Below are positions 50,865 to 61,280 of a DNA stretch of 64,000 bases, piece by piece (the stretch's first letter is position 1; every line of letters starts with the position of its first letter). Location: positions 35,469 through 99,468 of the forward strand of contig LSRX01000070.1 of the NCBI GenBank assembly GCA_001939145.1, written 5' to 3'. This stretch comes from Symbiodinium microadriaticum. Lineage: Eukaryota; Sar; Dinophyceae; Suessiales; Symbiodiniaceae. Under the pieces are notes generated by a model that worked only from the letters and a program-made list of their open reading frames with translations, was not told the DNA's origin and searched no databases. The position numbers and the translations under genes are program-made.

Positions 50865-51059
50865 TGTTGTCCTAGATAGACAGCTCTAAACCCCAAGCCT
50901 GGCATCTCCTTTCGCACCTAGGGGGGAAGAGACCTCGTGAGGTGCAGTGGTGCACAACTCGCTTCAGATGGTTCGCTGGAAACGTTGGGCCTACTACTTC
51001 GTGGTGCTCTTCTTCCGAGGAGACTTGGCTTCAGGGTTAACCCGAAGCTCGAAAGCCCT

Positions 51060-51300
51060 AAACGCTAAAAGCTGCAACCCCAAACCCCAAACCCTGAACC
51101 CTAAACCCCAAACCCTAAGCCCTGAATCCTAAACCCTAAACCCTAAACTTTGATGCCTAAACCTAAACCCCTTAAGCCCGTAAAGCCAGCAGCCCAAAAA
51201 CCTTCAAGGTACCGGCTCCGAGCCGGGTTTGGAGCTGTTTAGCAGGGTTTCGGGTTGGTTTCTGTCCTAAACCCTAAGGCCTAAACTCTAAAGCGTGTAT
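51060..51300 (-). repeat. CCCTAAA/CCCCAAA tract
   Basis: About ten C-strand units to 51150, then scattered ones. Confidence 0.82.
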
Positions 51301-51498
51301 GGGAGCCTGAAGCCGGATTCCGCTTCAAGGCTTCAGTCTCTTGGTATGGAGGTCTGTATCTCCTGATAGTAGCGGTTTAGGGTTGAGGGGTTGGGGTATT
51401 TGTATTGTAGTTTATCCCCGAAACCTTATGGCCTCTACATTGTGCATTTCCAGAGTCATGGGTACGTATGCCTCTGTGCCTATGCACACTCTTTGCAG

Positions 51499-51695
51499 AT
51501 ATCCTCCTCGATGCTGCCTGCGGCAAGATGCAGGGAATCATGCCGCTGGTCGTGTGGACGAACAGCGAGTCCGGGAAGAACGTTGGTATGATGCAAGGCC
51601 TTTCCAGACACCTTGATGTCTGGGTGATGCTCGTGCAACATCACAAGGAGACTGGTCGATTGGTGGTTCGTTGTGATCCTGCGGCAACAGTGTAG
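51499..51695 (+). CDS. Terminal exon, 65 codons, unidentified
   Basis: The acceptor cacactctttgcag opens a frame with well-mixed codons to TAG: LLDAACGKMQGIMPLVVWTN, SRHLDVWVMLVQHHKETGRL, ending DPAATV. Telomere-like DNA lies just upstream. Family not recognised, but this is one of the more convincing exons. Confidence 0.52.
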
Positions 51696-51879
51696 CAAGG
51701 ACACATGGAAGCTTTTTCCGGCCCATACCTCTTCTTATTAGCACAGCATTTTTTGCCGTACTGCCTGCGGGCGGCACCAAGTTCGACATCGCCTTAAGAC
51801 CCTAGTCCCTGAACCCGAAACCCCGGAAGTCCCTTCGATCCAGCTCCGAGTCAGCTCTGGGGCCTCACATGGCCCTAAA

Positions 51880-53790
51880 GCCTAAAGGCCCTAAACTCTC
51901 TATCTCCTAAACTCCAAAGCCTAAATAGCGAGACATGGCTTGGGGTTCAGCATTCGGCTTGGCAGAAAGAAGCCTGACTGTGCTTTGGGGTGAGGCCCTT
52001 CCATGAAAGGGGAGGTGCTTCGCTGGTTGTTCACCTAAACCCGAACACTGGTTGAAGATTCAACGATGAAAGTCTAAGCCTTGCAGCCTAAATGGCCCAA
52101 GCACCCTGAACTTCCTAAAACTCCGCCTGCGCCAGAAGAGTTTTCCTTTCAACCGCCTTCCGAGCCTTCAGTCGGTTCAACCCCGGTTTGCAAGAACAAC
52201 TAAGCCTTTAAATCCTTATGCCCCCCTCCATGCACTCGCGACTAAAGCCTTAAATCCTCAACCAAAAACCCTAAGCCCTAAATCCTAAACCCTAAACCGG
52301 GCCCTAGGCCCTATCGTTTCCAATCCGCCGAAAGCCCAAAGAAGCAGAGCTCTGAACCCAGCTTGTGGCCCTAAATCCCAAGCCCCGCCCTCCCCAAACG
52401 GTTAAGGCGGCTAAGGTTCAGGGTTTAGGGTTTAGGACTTAGGGTTTAGGATTCAATGTTTCTGGTTTAGGGTTAAGGGTTTAGGGTTTAGGGCGCCAAA
52501 CCCTAAAGCACCCTTGGTGGTTCAAAGCGCTAGAAAGTAGAAGAGCCCCGCACTCCTGTGAACCAAGATGCATGCTGAACACCTACATCCGTGAAGTGCC
52601 CTAAAGTGGAGCCCAAAATCCCAGACCCGAACCCTGCAAACCCCTACACCGCAAGCTCAGAGCCCAGTGATCCCCAAAGCCCCGTAAAGAACCCTGTACG
52701 CCCCGAGAGCCCGCAGCCGTCAAAGCACAGTAAGTCCTACACCATAAACCCAACTTAGCAGCAAAGCCCCAGACCCTATCAACCCAAAGAGGCACAGCGG
52801 CAAACTCCATGATCCCAACACCGGTGAAAGCCCCAAGGCATGCTCCATGATCCCTCAGCTGTAGCTCCACGTCCCCAGTTTCCACGCGAAAGCTTAGACT
52901 TTAAGGCTTAGACCCACAAACCCTAAACCATAAACCCGAAACCCCTAAACCCCTAAACCCCTAAACCCTAAACCCTAAACCCCTAAAGCCCTAAACTCAG
53001 AAGGCCTCTCAGACTTGAAACGCTGCAAACTCTAGAACCCTCAGCCCTACATCCTAGAACGGTTTAGGGTGTAGGGTTCAGGGTTTAGGGTTTAGGGTTT
53101 TGCGCCCTATACATCCCTTAAGGCTTGAAACTACCGTCTTAACCCAGAGGTCTAAGCGCTAAATTGTAGCCTGCAACACTACATCCTATTAGAATCCCTG
53201 CATCATAAACTCAGTGGCATGCTCATGCGCCGTTATTCAGGATTTTTGGTTTGTAAGCCCTATCAGCCCCAAGCCCTATACAACCTACCCTTAAGCCCCT
53301 AAGCCCAAAACCCTAAAACCTAAACCTTAAATCCTAAACCCTAAACCCTAGACCTTAAATCCTAAACCCTAAACCTTAAATCCTAAACCCTAAACCTAAA
53401 GCCTAAACCCTAAACACTAATCACCCGAGGCATACCCTAGCCTTAAGCCCCTAAGCCCCAATACCCTAAACCCTAAACCCTAAACCTAAACCTAAACCCT
53501 AAACCTTAAATCCCGAAAACCCTAAAGCCTGAACCTTAAACCTTAAATCCTAAACCCTAATCACCCGAGGCATGCTCCGTGATCCTCTCTTTGCCGAGAT
53601 TCTGGACTCGGCGTTTCACGCCCCTGGAAGGAGCCTGGAGGTCGTTACCGTGCCTGAAGCCTTGTTAAGACAGCGTTTTTTTTTGTGCAGGATCAGGGTC
53701 TAGGGTCTGGGGTTTAGGATTTAGGGTTTAGGGTTTAGGGATTAGGGTAAAAATGCGGGTTTCAGTTGGGTTTATAAGGTCGCTATAGGG
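51880..53790. other. Long telomere-like region without a supported exon
   Basis: CCCTAAA blocks at 52260-52300, 52915-52995, 53300-53410 (with CCTTAAAT variants) and 53455-53560. TTTAGGG blocks at 52415-52490, 53063-53102 and 53695-53750. The phrase tcacccgaggcat.c recurs at 53421 and 53559. A C-rich stretch (52600-52890) is open on both strands through composition. Confidence 0.75.
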
Positions 53791-53796
53791 TGTTTA

Positions 53797-54117
53797 TCAG
53801 GTCTGTCGGAGGGTTTGGGCAGGATGCTCTACGGGTTTCGTAGCTCTTGTTGTTGTAAGGTTTTCTGTAGGGTTGTATAGGTCTGTCCTTGTCCAGGAAC
53901 AGGACCTTATTGGTTTTAAGTTGCCATCCTTCGTGAGACTTCGTATTAAGTTCCTTAGCAGGAAGCCAGAGGGGGGGGGGCTTTGTTTGGATTTTCTCAT
54001 AACTTGATATGTTAATAATACAACATCAAGAGCAGATTCTGTTTTTGTTGTCATTCTGACGATGGTTTGATGGTTTTCTTTATGGTTTTGTCGTTTACAC
54101 ACTGGAGCTGCTCTCAC
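53797..54117 (-). CDS. Possible minus-strand open frame, 106 codons
   Basis: The open frame is A-rich with ordinary composition: TTKTESALDVVLLTYQVMRK and later RSLTKDGNLKPIRSCSW, ending at TGA. No splice sites chosen and no family recognised. Length alone makes it worth keeping. Confidence 0.32.
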   Translation of the reverse strand: MRAAPVCKRQNHKENHQTIVRMTTKTESALDVVLLTYQVMRKSKQSPPPSGFLLRNLIRSLTKDGNLKPIRSCSWTRTDLYNPTENLTTTRATKPVEHPAQTLRQT

Positions 54118-54330
54118 TACATCGTCCTCTTCTTGCTCTTCTGGTTATCTTTTACTCTTGTGATTGCCAACGTCATTGTAGTGCGTACTGATGCCAACAT
54201 GATCCCCAAACCCTAAACCCTACAGCCCTACAAGTCACATTCTGGCCTTAGATATCATGGACGCAACGTCGCAGTCACATCTCCTCTTAGTCGTCGATGC
54301 TCGGCCACTCGTGAAGGGCTTGGGGTTTGG

Positions 54331-54441
54331 TAATATGGCGGTCGAAATTAGTACCAATACTGTTCTGCGGGTTCCTTATTATGGTTCTACTATGTTATAC
54401 GCTGAGAAGTCCCCAAAACCCTACTCTAACTACTCAAGCCC
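54331..54441 (+). mobile_element. HpE foldback element
   Basis: TAATATGGCGGTCGAAATTA, then taccaatactgttctg, gggttccttattatggttct and actctaactactcaagccc. It ends 42 bases before the exon at 54484. Confidence 0.78.
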
Positions 54442-54483
54442 GTGAATGAACAGCAGCCGAAAGCGAATGTCGAGCTCTAACAG

Positions 54484-54576
54484 GTGCTGGCGGACCCGCA
54501 CTTCGACTTCCGCTCAGCGGAGTCCTATGCCTATGAGGGCATGTTCAGAGATGAAGATCATTTCAGGCCGGCTTAG
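54484..54576 (+). CDS. Terminal exon, 30 codons, unidentified
   Basis: The acceptor tcgagctctaacag|G, then LADPHFDFRSAESYAYEGMF and RDEDHFRPA before TAG. Acidic and aromatic with clean composition. An HpE element occupies the upstream intron. Confidence 0.52.
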   Translation: MLADPHFDFRSAESYAYEGMFRDEDHFRPA

Positions 54577-54632
54577 GTTTTTAGGAGCTCAGGAGTGAGG
54601 ATTTTCAGCGAAGGCCTTAAACCCGAAAGGTT

Positions 54633-54665
54633 TAGGGCTTAGGGTTTAGGGTTTAGGGTTTAGGA
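54633..54665 (+). repeat. TTTAGGG run
   Basis: Four perfect units 55 bases after the stop codon. Confidence 0.85.
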
Positions 54666-54863
54666 AACACGGAATGACATAAAAAGCGACCAAACCCGAA
54701 ATCCCGAATCACAAAGTCTCTGGAGTCTCAGGCGCACTGCTTTTTTTTCAAACAGGTGTAGATCCTCACTCCCTGCCGAGGCTTCGGGCCAAGTTTTCGG
54801 GCTTACACTTCGGTGCTCTGAAAGCTTTGCCCGGTTCGGTTTGGCGATTTTCCGCCCGATTGC

Positions 54864-54974
54864 TGTAGAAGCCTGAAGGATTACCAATATTACTATTTTT
54901 TAGGATTCCTTATTATAAATTTACTATGAAGGAGCCCAGAACCCTATATTCTATTGATTAAGGCCCCTACATTA
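54864..54974 (+). mobile_element. HpE foldback element
   Basis: TGTAGAAGCCTGAAGGATTA, ccaatattactattttttag, gattccttattataaattta and gattaaggcccctaca. Confidence 0.8.
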
Positions 54975-54999
54975 GGGTGTAGGGCTCCGGATGTAGGGT

Positions 55000-55215
55000 T
55001 CACTGCTGGGAAGTTTAGGGTTGGGGGCTTAGGGTTCGGTATTTAGGAAGTTAAGGGTTCAAGGCTCAGGGTTTAGGGTTCAGTGTTCAAAAATAGGAAG
55101 TTTAGGGCTTGGGGTTCAGAGTTCAAAACAGGAAGTTTAGGGTTTAGGGTTCAGTGTTAGGGTTTAGGGTTCAGTGTTTAGGAAGTTCAGGGCTTGAGGT
55201 TCAGGATTTAGGAAG
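55000..55215 (+). repeat. TTTAGGG-derived tandem, unit about 45-50 bases
   Basis: Five copies of ..aggaagtttagggcttggggttcag.. with the words cagtgttcaaaa and cagtgttta. Confidence 0.85.
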
Positions 55216-55544
55216 CCGTGCTTCGGTTCTGGGGCTGATGGCAGGATTCTGGTTGAGGGAGCTTCGAAGCTGCGGGGATATGGGACTGCGGTATAGGGAG
55301 TTTGGGGTTTAGGGTTGAGGGACAAGGGGTTTTATGAGTTCAGGGCTTAAGCAGTTTTGACGTTGAGCTTGTCACGGCCAAGACACCCGAAGTCCCAAAA
55401 CGTTACGACCCCACGCTGCAAACCTCTCAACGTGGCCTGCTTGTGCAGTGCGCGGACCAACATACAGCGGCTGGCCAAGGCTGGGTGGGAGCGCATGAGC
55501 CAGATCCACACGTCTTAGGGGTTTCCTGATATAGGGGGTTCCTT

Positions 55545-55575
55545 ATTACCCTAAACCCTAAACCCTAAACCCTTA
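55545..55575 (-). repeat. Short CCCTAAA run
   Basis: Three perfect units. Confidence 0.8.
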
Positions 55576-55849
55576 TATGAGGCTAGGGGTGTATATTCGG
55601 GTCCCTTGTTCTTCGGCCTTCAACCTAGAATCGCCCGATGCTTAGATCCTACATCCTCAACTCCAGATCGCAGCTCTCACTCCCCAGCGTGTCTGTCGTA
55701 TATGAGTATAGGGTTTAGGGTTTAGAGTCGTGGTACGTAAGATCCCCACCCCAGCTGAACCCAAGCCAAGTGCCAGGCCAGTTCTCAGAATTCAACCGTG
55801 CTGTACGTTCTTGTCAGACGTATCATAGCTGTAGTTCAGGTCTTGTTCA

Positions 55850-55965
55850 AAGAACCCTAAACCCCTAAACCCCTAAACCCTAAACCCCTAAACCCCTAAA
55901 CCCCTAAACCCCTAAACCCCTAAACCCTAAACCCTAAACCCCTAAACCCTAAACCCCTAAACGAA
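55850..55965 (-). repeat. CCCCTAAA/CCCTAAA tract
   Basis: About fifteen C-strand units, mainly eight-base. Confidence 0.95.
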
Positions 55966-56029
55966 TGAGGACCCCTCTTAGATCGGCTGAGGATCGCCGA
56001 CTTGGAGCTTCAGGGATACTGCAGAAGCC

Positions 56030-56134
56030 GAAGTAGTTAACAATAGCGTTCCTCAGGGCTCCTTGTTATAATTCTACTATCACATACCCCTAAACCCCTA
56101 TGCTAACTGTCAAGGCCCTATATTGCAAGTTTTG
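56030..56134 (+). mobile_element. HpE foldback element, diverged
   Basis: aagtagttaacaatagcgtt, ggctccttgttataattcta and tgctaactgtcaaggcccta. Confidence 0.7.
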
Positions 56135-56326
56135 GGTTTAGAAAACGAATTTTCCACCCGGGTTCAATACTAAAGCACTCTAAGCTCGATGCCCTGAGTG
56201 TCTTTGCGGCTTTTGTAGGCCCAAGGCACTGAGAAAAGAAAGCCCTGAGCCCAGAACCTCACGACCTGAACGCCCGAAGCCCGTAAAGCTAGACCTGCAT
56301 ACCTGAAGCCGAAAGCCTTCCCCACA

Positions 56327-56432
56327 TATGGGTAATTCTCTAAATTGGGGTCCCTTGTTAAATCCCCAATATAGTACGGGACCCTTATAAAAAGGACCCG
56401 AAAAGGGACCCTAGTTTAGAAAACTCCCCATA
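56327..56432 (+). mobile_element. HpA foldback element
   Basis: TATGGGTAATTCTCTAAATT against the end gtttagaaaactccccata. Core AATATAGTACGGGACCCTTA. Confidence 0.87.
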
Positions 56433-56662
56433 TTCTGTTCCTACGTAGGATTAGGGAGACCCCTTAAAGGGCACCCTTCTACTTGTGGCTCTCTTGAAAG
56501 GGACCTTATTGAGAGGGTCCATACCCCCAAGGATCCCGCAATCCCAAATCCTAATGTAGAACTCCCTGGCCCAAATGGTTTCGATTTCAAGGCTGTCAGT
56601 CCTAGGCGTCCTAACCCCCGAAACCCTTAAACCCTGAAGTGCACCCCCCGTCCTCCAAGAAG

Positions 56663-56737
56663 GCCTTCCGGACGATCCTGATGATCGTTGCTCTGCCCTT
56701 CACTCCTGTCGATTCTTTCGGCCTGCAGAAGAAGCAG
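56663..56737 (+). CDS. Exon, 25 codons, membrane-like
   Basis: A C-rich acceptor (ccgtcctccaagaag|G) and AAGCAG|GTGGGG donor, phase 0 to phase 0. It reads FRTILMIVALPFTPVDSFGL, then QKKQ. The hydrophobic centre fits a transmembrane helix. Confidence 0.45.
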
Positions 56738-56827
56738 GTGGGGTGCGGATGACCAAACTACACAGCTGAGGCTTAGGGTTTGAGACAGTCCCTTCGCTAA
56801 TTTACTGATTTTGGGTGTTCATGGCAG

Positions 56828-56942
56828 CGTTATTTCCATGATCGATCATTAAGGCCAGTTGTTCACCACTATCCCGGTCATCGATTGCGCTCCTTCGCAA
56901 TAACAAGAGCCATGACAAGAAACACTGTGATTACCATCTGAC
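56828..56942 (+). CDS. Possible terminal exon
   Basis: After gttcatggcag the frame reads FHDRSLRPVVHHYPGHRLRS, then ITRAMTRNTVITI and TGA. Splice support is modest. Confidence 0.28.
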
Positions 56943-57194
56943 CCCTATCTTATGTACATGGGCAGCTGGCAGATTTCGAGTGCATGTTTGGGCACCCCAA
57001 CTCCTAACGCACGAGAATCCTAAAGGCCCTGGTTAACAGAGCCACCTATGTGTTTGCATGTCACCTTATAGTACCCACAGGTAACCTTATCTTCTATGAC
57101 TGTATAGTGCCCACCCCTGTTGTACCGTTGCGGCAAGTTTACATGAACCCTACAGTACCCTAAAGTACTCTCCAAGTAACCTCATGAGCACCCT

Positions 57195-57366
57195 TACTTA
57201 AACCCTAAACCCTGAGCCATAAACCCTAAACCCTAAACCCTAAACTCCAAACACTAAGCCCTGAGCCATAGACCCTAAACCCTAAACCCCAAACCCTAAA
57301 CCCTGAGCCATAACCCTAAACCCTAAACCCTAAACCCTAAATCCTAAGCCATAAACCCTAAACCCG
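57195..57366 (-). repeat. CCCTAAA tract with CTGAGCCATAAA spacers
   Basis: The word gagccata recurs four times at 50-70-base spacing between perfect CCCTAAA runs, a higher-order telomere-like repeat. Confidence 0.9.
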
Positions 57367-57369
57367 GAC

Positions 57370-57468
57370 ATGTCTGGTGCATTCATTAGCTTTTACGGCT
57401 CGTGGGCTGCCAAGGTGTCGGAGATCGCTTTGCGGTTTCGCAGGTACAAGGAGCGGTGTCGGGCCTAG
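57370..57468 (+). CDS. Short open frame from ATG, possible first exon
   Basis: MSGAFISFYGSWAAKVSEIA, then LRFR, reaches CGCAG|GTACAA, a good donor. Unspliced it ends at TAG (57466). It starts right after a telomere-like block. Confidence 0.35.
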   Translation: MSGAFISFYGSWAAKVSEIALRFRRYKERCRA

Positions 57469-57621
57469 ACATTTAGGGCTTAGGGCTCGGGCTTAGGAAT
57501 CTTGGGCTTAGGGTCCAGAAGTGTACGGTAGGGTATAGGGGTTATGAGATCGGGGTCTGGGAGTTCAGGGTTATGGAAGAATAGAAGTTTAGGCTGGTGT
57601 TGCGCTGTAGCGAATTGCGAG

Positions 57622-57737
57622 GTTTCGGCTTAAACCTAACCGGGTCCAATGACTATTGCGAGCTTCGAGAGGTGAAAGCCGCACTCGCTAGACGGCAAAA
57701 GCAAATTGCGGGAATCAGAGCTGAAGAATGCCAGAAG
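57622..57737 (+). CDS. Exon, 38 codons, likely helical
   Basis: The acceptor gcgaattgcgag|G and the donor CAGAAG|GTGCAA enclose LTGSNDYCELREVKAALARR, then QKQIAGIRAEECQK. Heptad-like Leu/Ala spacing suggests a coiled coil. The minus strand is also open. Confidence 0.45.
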
Positions 57738-57984
57738 GTGCAAATTCCGTAACTGTAGGCGGGGTTCCATCTTCCATATGTGGTCCGTTCTGGCTGGAGC
57801 TGATATGACCCTCCAACAATCGCATGATTTCCGCTCAAGCATAGACTCGAAGCTCAGGGGGCCAGCACCCGAAATGCCACGGTAGTGCCCCCCTCAAACT
57901 CCATGGCGCTCCCGCCCCCACTTTGCACTCCCGCCTTGCGTCTCACACCATGACGCCTCGACCCCGAAAGCCTTATTTTAAACT

Positions 57985-58085
57985 TAAACTCCCTAAACCC
58001 TAAACCCTAAGCCCTAAACCCTAAACCTTAAGCCCTAAGCCCAGAATCCTAAACCCTAAGCCCAGAATCCTAAATCCTAAGCCCC
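57985..58085 (-). repeat. CCCTAAA / CCCAGAATCCTAAA tract
   Basis: Eight C-strand units and three copies of gcccagaatcctaa. Confidence 0.9.
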
Positions 58086-58113
58086 GGAGTCTAGTCGAGC
58101 CTGCAAACTGCAG

Positions 58114-58215
58114 GAGAGAGCTGCGGCAGCCGCGATGGACGAAGCTGATGACGACAGTCCCTCGTTTTTTCAGAAGTCAGTGGAGTCCATCTTTGCATGT
58201 TCACAGGCATACTAG
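58114..58215 (+). CDS. Terminal exon, 33 codons, unidentified
   Basis: The acceptor gcctgcaaactgcag|G, then AAAAAMDEADDDSPSFFQKS and VESIFACSQAY before TAG. An acidic linker is followed by a short hydrophobic end. Confidence 0.5.
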   Translation, partial: ERAAAAAMDEADDDSPSFFQKSVESIFACSQAY

Positions 58216-58330
58216 TACCCAATACTATTGCTATGACTATTGTTCTTGCAAATTATTATTATTATCATTCTTATTCCTGTTGTTATTATTGTTGCTACTG
58301 TGGTTACTGTTTCACTACTACCAGTAACAG

Positions 58331-58426
58331 GAGGACTGCACAAAAATTAGGGTGCAGTGTTGAGCAGCTCTCCGGTCCTTTTTTTCCTGAAGTTTGGAGT
58401 TTCGACTCGCTACCGCTTAGAGACGA
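58331..58426 (+). CDS. Exon, 32 codons, donor in telomere-like repeat
   Basis: The acceptor tgtttcactactaccagtaacag|G opens TAQKLGCSVEQLSGPFFPEV, then FDSLPLRDE. The sequence then turns at once into GTTAGGGTTCAGGGC, so the only nearby GT donor lies in the telomere-like block, as at 29986. Confidence 0.45.
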
Positions 58427-58490
58427 GTTAGGGTTCAGGGCTTAGGGTTTAGGGTTTAGGGTTTAGGGTGTGGTTTAGGGTTTAGGGCCC
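58427..58490 (+). repeat. TTTAGGG tract starting at a splice donor
   Basis: Eight G-strand units, first one GTTAGGG. Confidence 0.85.
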
Positions 58491-58669
58491 ACATGCATTG
58501 AGTTTCAGTTCCAGGCAAGGAGCTAGTGCAGCAGAGCATACTCCCTGGGAAACTTCCATGATGTGCACTTTCCAGTCCTGCGCTAAGCCCTAAGCCCCGC
58601 AACCCTGAGCCCTGAAACTCGAAACAATAGACTTGCATAGAGATTATCGGGGGATACTCTTGCTAACCC

Positions 58670-58740
58670 TGAACCTTAAACCCAAACCCTAAACTCTAAA
58701 CCCTAAAATCCTAAACCCAAACAACTCAAATCCCTAAACC
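58670..58740 (-). repeat. CCCTAAA cluster
   Basis: Six C-strand units with CCCAAAC variants. Confidence 0.82.
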
Positions 58741-58773
58741 GGTTTCCGACGCCTATTGGGGCCGTTTGCCCAG

Positions 58774-58841
58774 TTGTTCGCGCGGAATTTGGCGAGAAAG
58801 TTGCGAGCGAAGTCGGCAGCGAGGAGGCCTTCCTCGACCAG
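58774..58841 (+). CDS. Exon, unidentified
   Basis: The acceptor gccgtttgcccag, then VRAEFGEKVASEVGSEEAFL and DQ|GTTGGA. Charged, probably helical. HpE starts 21 bases after the donor. Confidence 0.48.
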
Positions 58842-58862
58842 GTTGGACCCCTCCTGCTCGTC

Positions 58863-58970
58863 TAATATAGGGGCCACAAAAATTACCTATACTATTCTGA
58901 GGGTTCCTTATTATAACTATAGTATAAGGGGCCTCAAAACCCTATTCTAATTATTCAGGCCTCTATATTA
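58863..58970 (+). mobile_element. HpE foldback element, best-preserved copy
   Basis: TAATATAGGGGCC and GGCCTCTATATTA terminal inverted repeats. Inside are aattacctatactattctga, gggttccttattataactat and accctattctaattattcag. 108 bases, no coding capacity. Reference copy for the family. Confidence 0.88.
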
Positions 58971-59094
58971 AGGGTTGTGGTTTAGGGTTTAGGGTGGCCT
59001 CCACGGGTTACTTTCATAATCAAGGGTTGTGAGGGTTACCCATAAGGGCACCAAAAGAGGACTACCAAAGGTGTTTTCTCTTCCTCCTTTTCCT

Positions 59095-59480
59095 CCTTTT
59101 GTGGCTGCTACTACTGCCACTACTACTTCTACTACTGCTACCTCTACTACTGCGAGCAAGCATGACAGAAGCAACGACAAGACTAAGAATATTTGTAAGA
59201 GGAATAGTAATACTGTAATACTGATAGCAATAGCAATAGTAAAAGTAGTAGACATAGAAATAGTGATAGTGACGATGATGGTAATAGTACTAGTAAGAGT
59301 ACAAGTAAGAGTAAGAGTGAGCTAGAGAGTACGAGTAAGAGTAAGAGCAAGAGAGATAATAAATAAGAGCGATGGTCATAGTAATGATAAGAGTAACAGT
59401 AATGGAAAGAGTACTAGTAAAAGTAGTAGTGATGGCAATAGAAAGAGTAGAAAAGACAATATTAATGATGGTACCAAAAA
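59095..59480 (+). repeat. Trinucleotide and GTAATA/GTAAGA low-complexity DNA
   Basis: ACT triplets at 59105-59155, then diverged gtaatagcaatag and gagtaagagtaag units. Confidence 0.85.
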
Positions 59481-59524
59481 TATGCAGTAGTAATAATCAT
59501 CATGGTCATAGGAAGAAGAAATCG

Positions 59525-59764
59525 ATGTAGCGGCGACGACGACTACGGCTGCTCCTGGTCTCGCTACCAGTAATAGCAATACTACTGGTACCACGGCTAC
59601 GTCGTCGAGGACGCGGACGGCGAGGAGGACGACAACGACGATACCACTACCATCACGACAATGACGACGACCACTTCTACTAGGACTACTACCACGTCGG
59701 CTTACTAAGGTACGACTGCTACGACGATTACGAGGACGACGACGACGACGACGACTACTACAAG

Positions 59765-59829
<65 letters not shown>

Positions 59830-59830
59830 G
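59525..59830 (+). repeat. (ACG)n and (ACT)n array
   Basis: GACGAC-type triplets to about 59745 and 22 or so CTA triplets at 59765-59828. Confidence 0.93.
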
Positions 59831-59932
59831 CGGTGCAAACATCTTTAGAGAGTCACCAGAGCTAAAGGTAATTCTTATTCCCCGCCGTACTACAGTATCA
59901 GTGAAAGCAGACGTCACAACTACTCGACTCAC

Positions 59933-60053
59933 CTTTGAACTTGGGTTCCGGATGTGCCTCCTTTTGATGCAGGTTTCCATATGCTCCAAGGAGTTCAGCG
60001 ACACCGTTGCCATCTGAGCTTCTCCACACCCGTCCGTCCATCTTGAGTGAATG
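59933..60053 (-). CDS. Minus-strand exon with consensus donor
   Basis: On the minus strand cgcctgttccag precedes the exon and TTCAAAG|GTGAGT ends it, the best donor in the window. Two frames are open: KMDGRVWRSSDGNGVAELLG and RWTDGCGEAQMATVSLNSLE. I cannot choose between them. A closer acceptor (cactcaag) would start it at 60041. Confidence 0.45.
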
Positions 60054-60240
60054 CTGGAACAGGCGAACATGTGTTTCAAGACAAAAAGCGCTCAGTGGCG
60101 GCGGTTGCAATCGCATAATACAGGCACTCTTACGTGATACGAATGAATGAATCGTCAGTCTGGGCTCTCTGCGTTTTGGCCTTCGTGTTGCAGGTTTTGC
60201 TTGGAGGCCTGATGCGTCTTCGGCATTTTTGTCGTTTACA

Positions 60241-60280
60241 CATGTCGTCGTCGTCGTCGTTGTTGTTGTTGTTGTGTGCA
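60241..60280 (+). repeat. (CGT)n(TTG)n microsatellite before a splice-like site
   Basis: tcgtcgtcgtcgttgttgtt leads into gtgtgcag|TGCGAGG. The next open stretch (GYPQSVARESGGIGK) is too short to call. Confidence 0.8.
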
Positions 60281-60692
60281 GTGCGAGGCTATCCGCAGTC
60301 CGTAGCAAGAGAAAGCGGCGGGATAGGGAAAGTCTCGGGTTTGGGTTGTAGGGTTAGCCACGACAGCAAGGAGGGGATGCAGAAGTGCTTTTTCTTCGTT
60401 ACTTCCTGTCCGACTAGACTAGACATTCAATCCCGACTTCTCCAAATGCAGAAGTCTAAGACCTTTGGAGCAACCTGCATAGTAAGCCTTGCAGTCATCC
60501 TCATAGTAAGCCTTACTAATCCCTATCGTAACCTTGTAGTACGACTTGTAGGGCAGGCAGTGATATTCTCATCTTGGAGAAGGTCGGGAAGAGATTTTTC
60601 GGAGAAGGGTTTAGGGTCAAGGGATCCAGGAGCATAAGCTTGGGTTTAGGGTTTAGGGGATGCATGGTTCATGCTTTCATCACGCAGAGTTG

Positions 60693-60760
60693 ATATGGGT
60701 AGTTGGGGGCTCTTGAGGGTCCTTTTTATAAGGATGCTGTACTATTTTCGGGACCTAAAA
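60693..60760 (+). mobile_element. HpA element, truncated
   Basis: TATGGGTAGTTGGGGGCTCT, then cctttttataaggatgctgt and actattttcgggacctaaaa. The right end is lost into CCCTGAACCCTAAACCC. Confidence 0.7.
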
Positions 60761-60778
60761 CCCTGAACCCTAAACCCA

Positions 60779-60892
60779 TATGCAGGCCAGCTTGAAGACT
60801 GTAGGTCTGTGCTCCCGTCAGCCGCTCCGCGCAGTTTTCGCCTCGTCGTGGCACCGATCCGGTTTGCTTTGCTCGGTTCTGCGCAGAGCCTA
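60779..60892 (+). CDS. Possible ATG frame with targeting-peptide character
   Basis: MQASLKTVGLCSRQPLRAVF, then ASSWHRSG and a basic end before TAG. Arg/Ser/Leu-rich without acidic residues, as in organelle targeting peptides. It follows CCCTAAACCCAT directly. No splice evidence. Confidence 0.28.
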
Positions 60893-61280
60893 GGATTCAG
60901 GCCTGCGGAATTTTGGGGTTGTCGGTCAGTGTTTTGAGTCGGTCAGTGTTTTGAGATGGGTGCATCGATTTTAGGTTTCGTGGTTTGAGGCAGGTGGCGT
61001 GCTCCTGTACCGCTTGGAGTTCGAGATCCGAGATTTGGGTTTAGGGTCTAAAGCATGAGGCCCGATCAGGATGCCGAAACCAGATACGGCTGCAAAGGTT
61101 ATGCATGTATGCAATAAGATACGGGGGTGTCTGGTAGCCATCAGCACCGCGACGACGTCGACTCCTACTATTACTACTTCTACCAGCAGGTTTTTTGCTA
61201 TTGCTAGCATGATGTTTAGTTTTATTCTGCATGAAACCTCGTATCATCGTGATTTGCTATTCTCGCTGTGTGTGATAGAA

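Noticed and set aside
52601-52885. 94-codon minus-strand frame
   Set aside because: The plus strand is equally open as a Pro-rich frame; CCC/GGG-biased telomere-like composition explains both.
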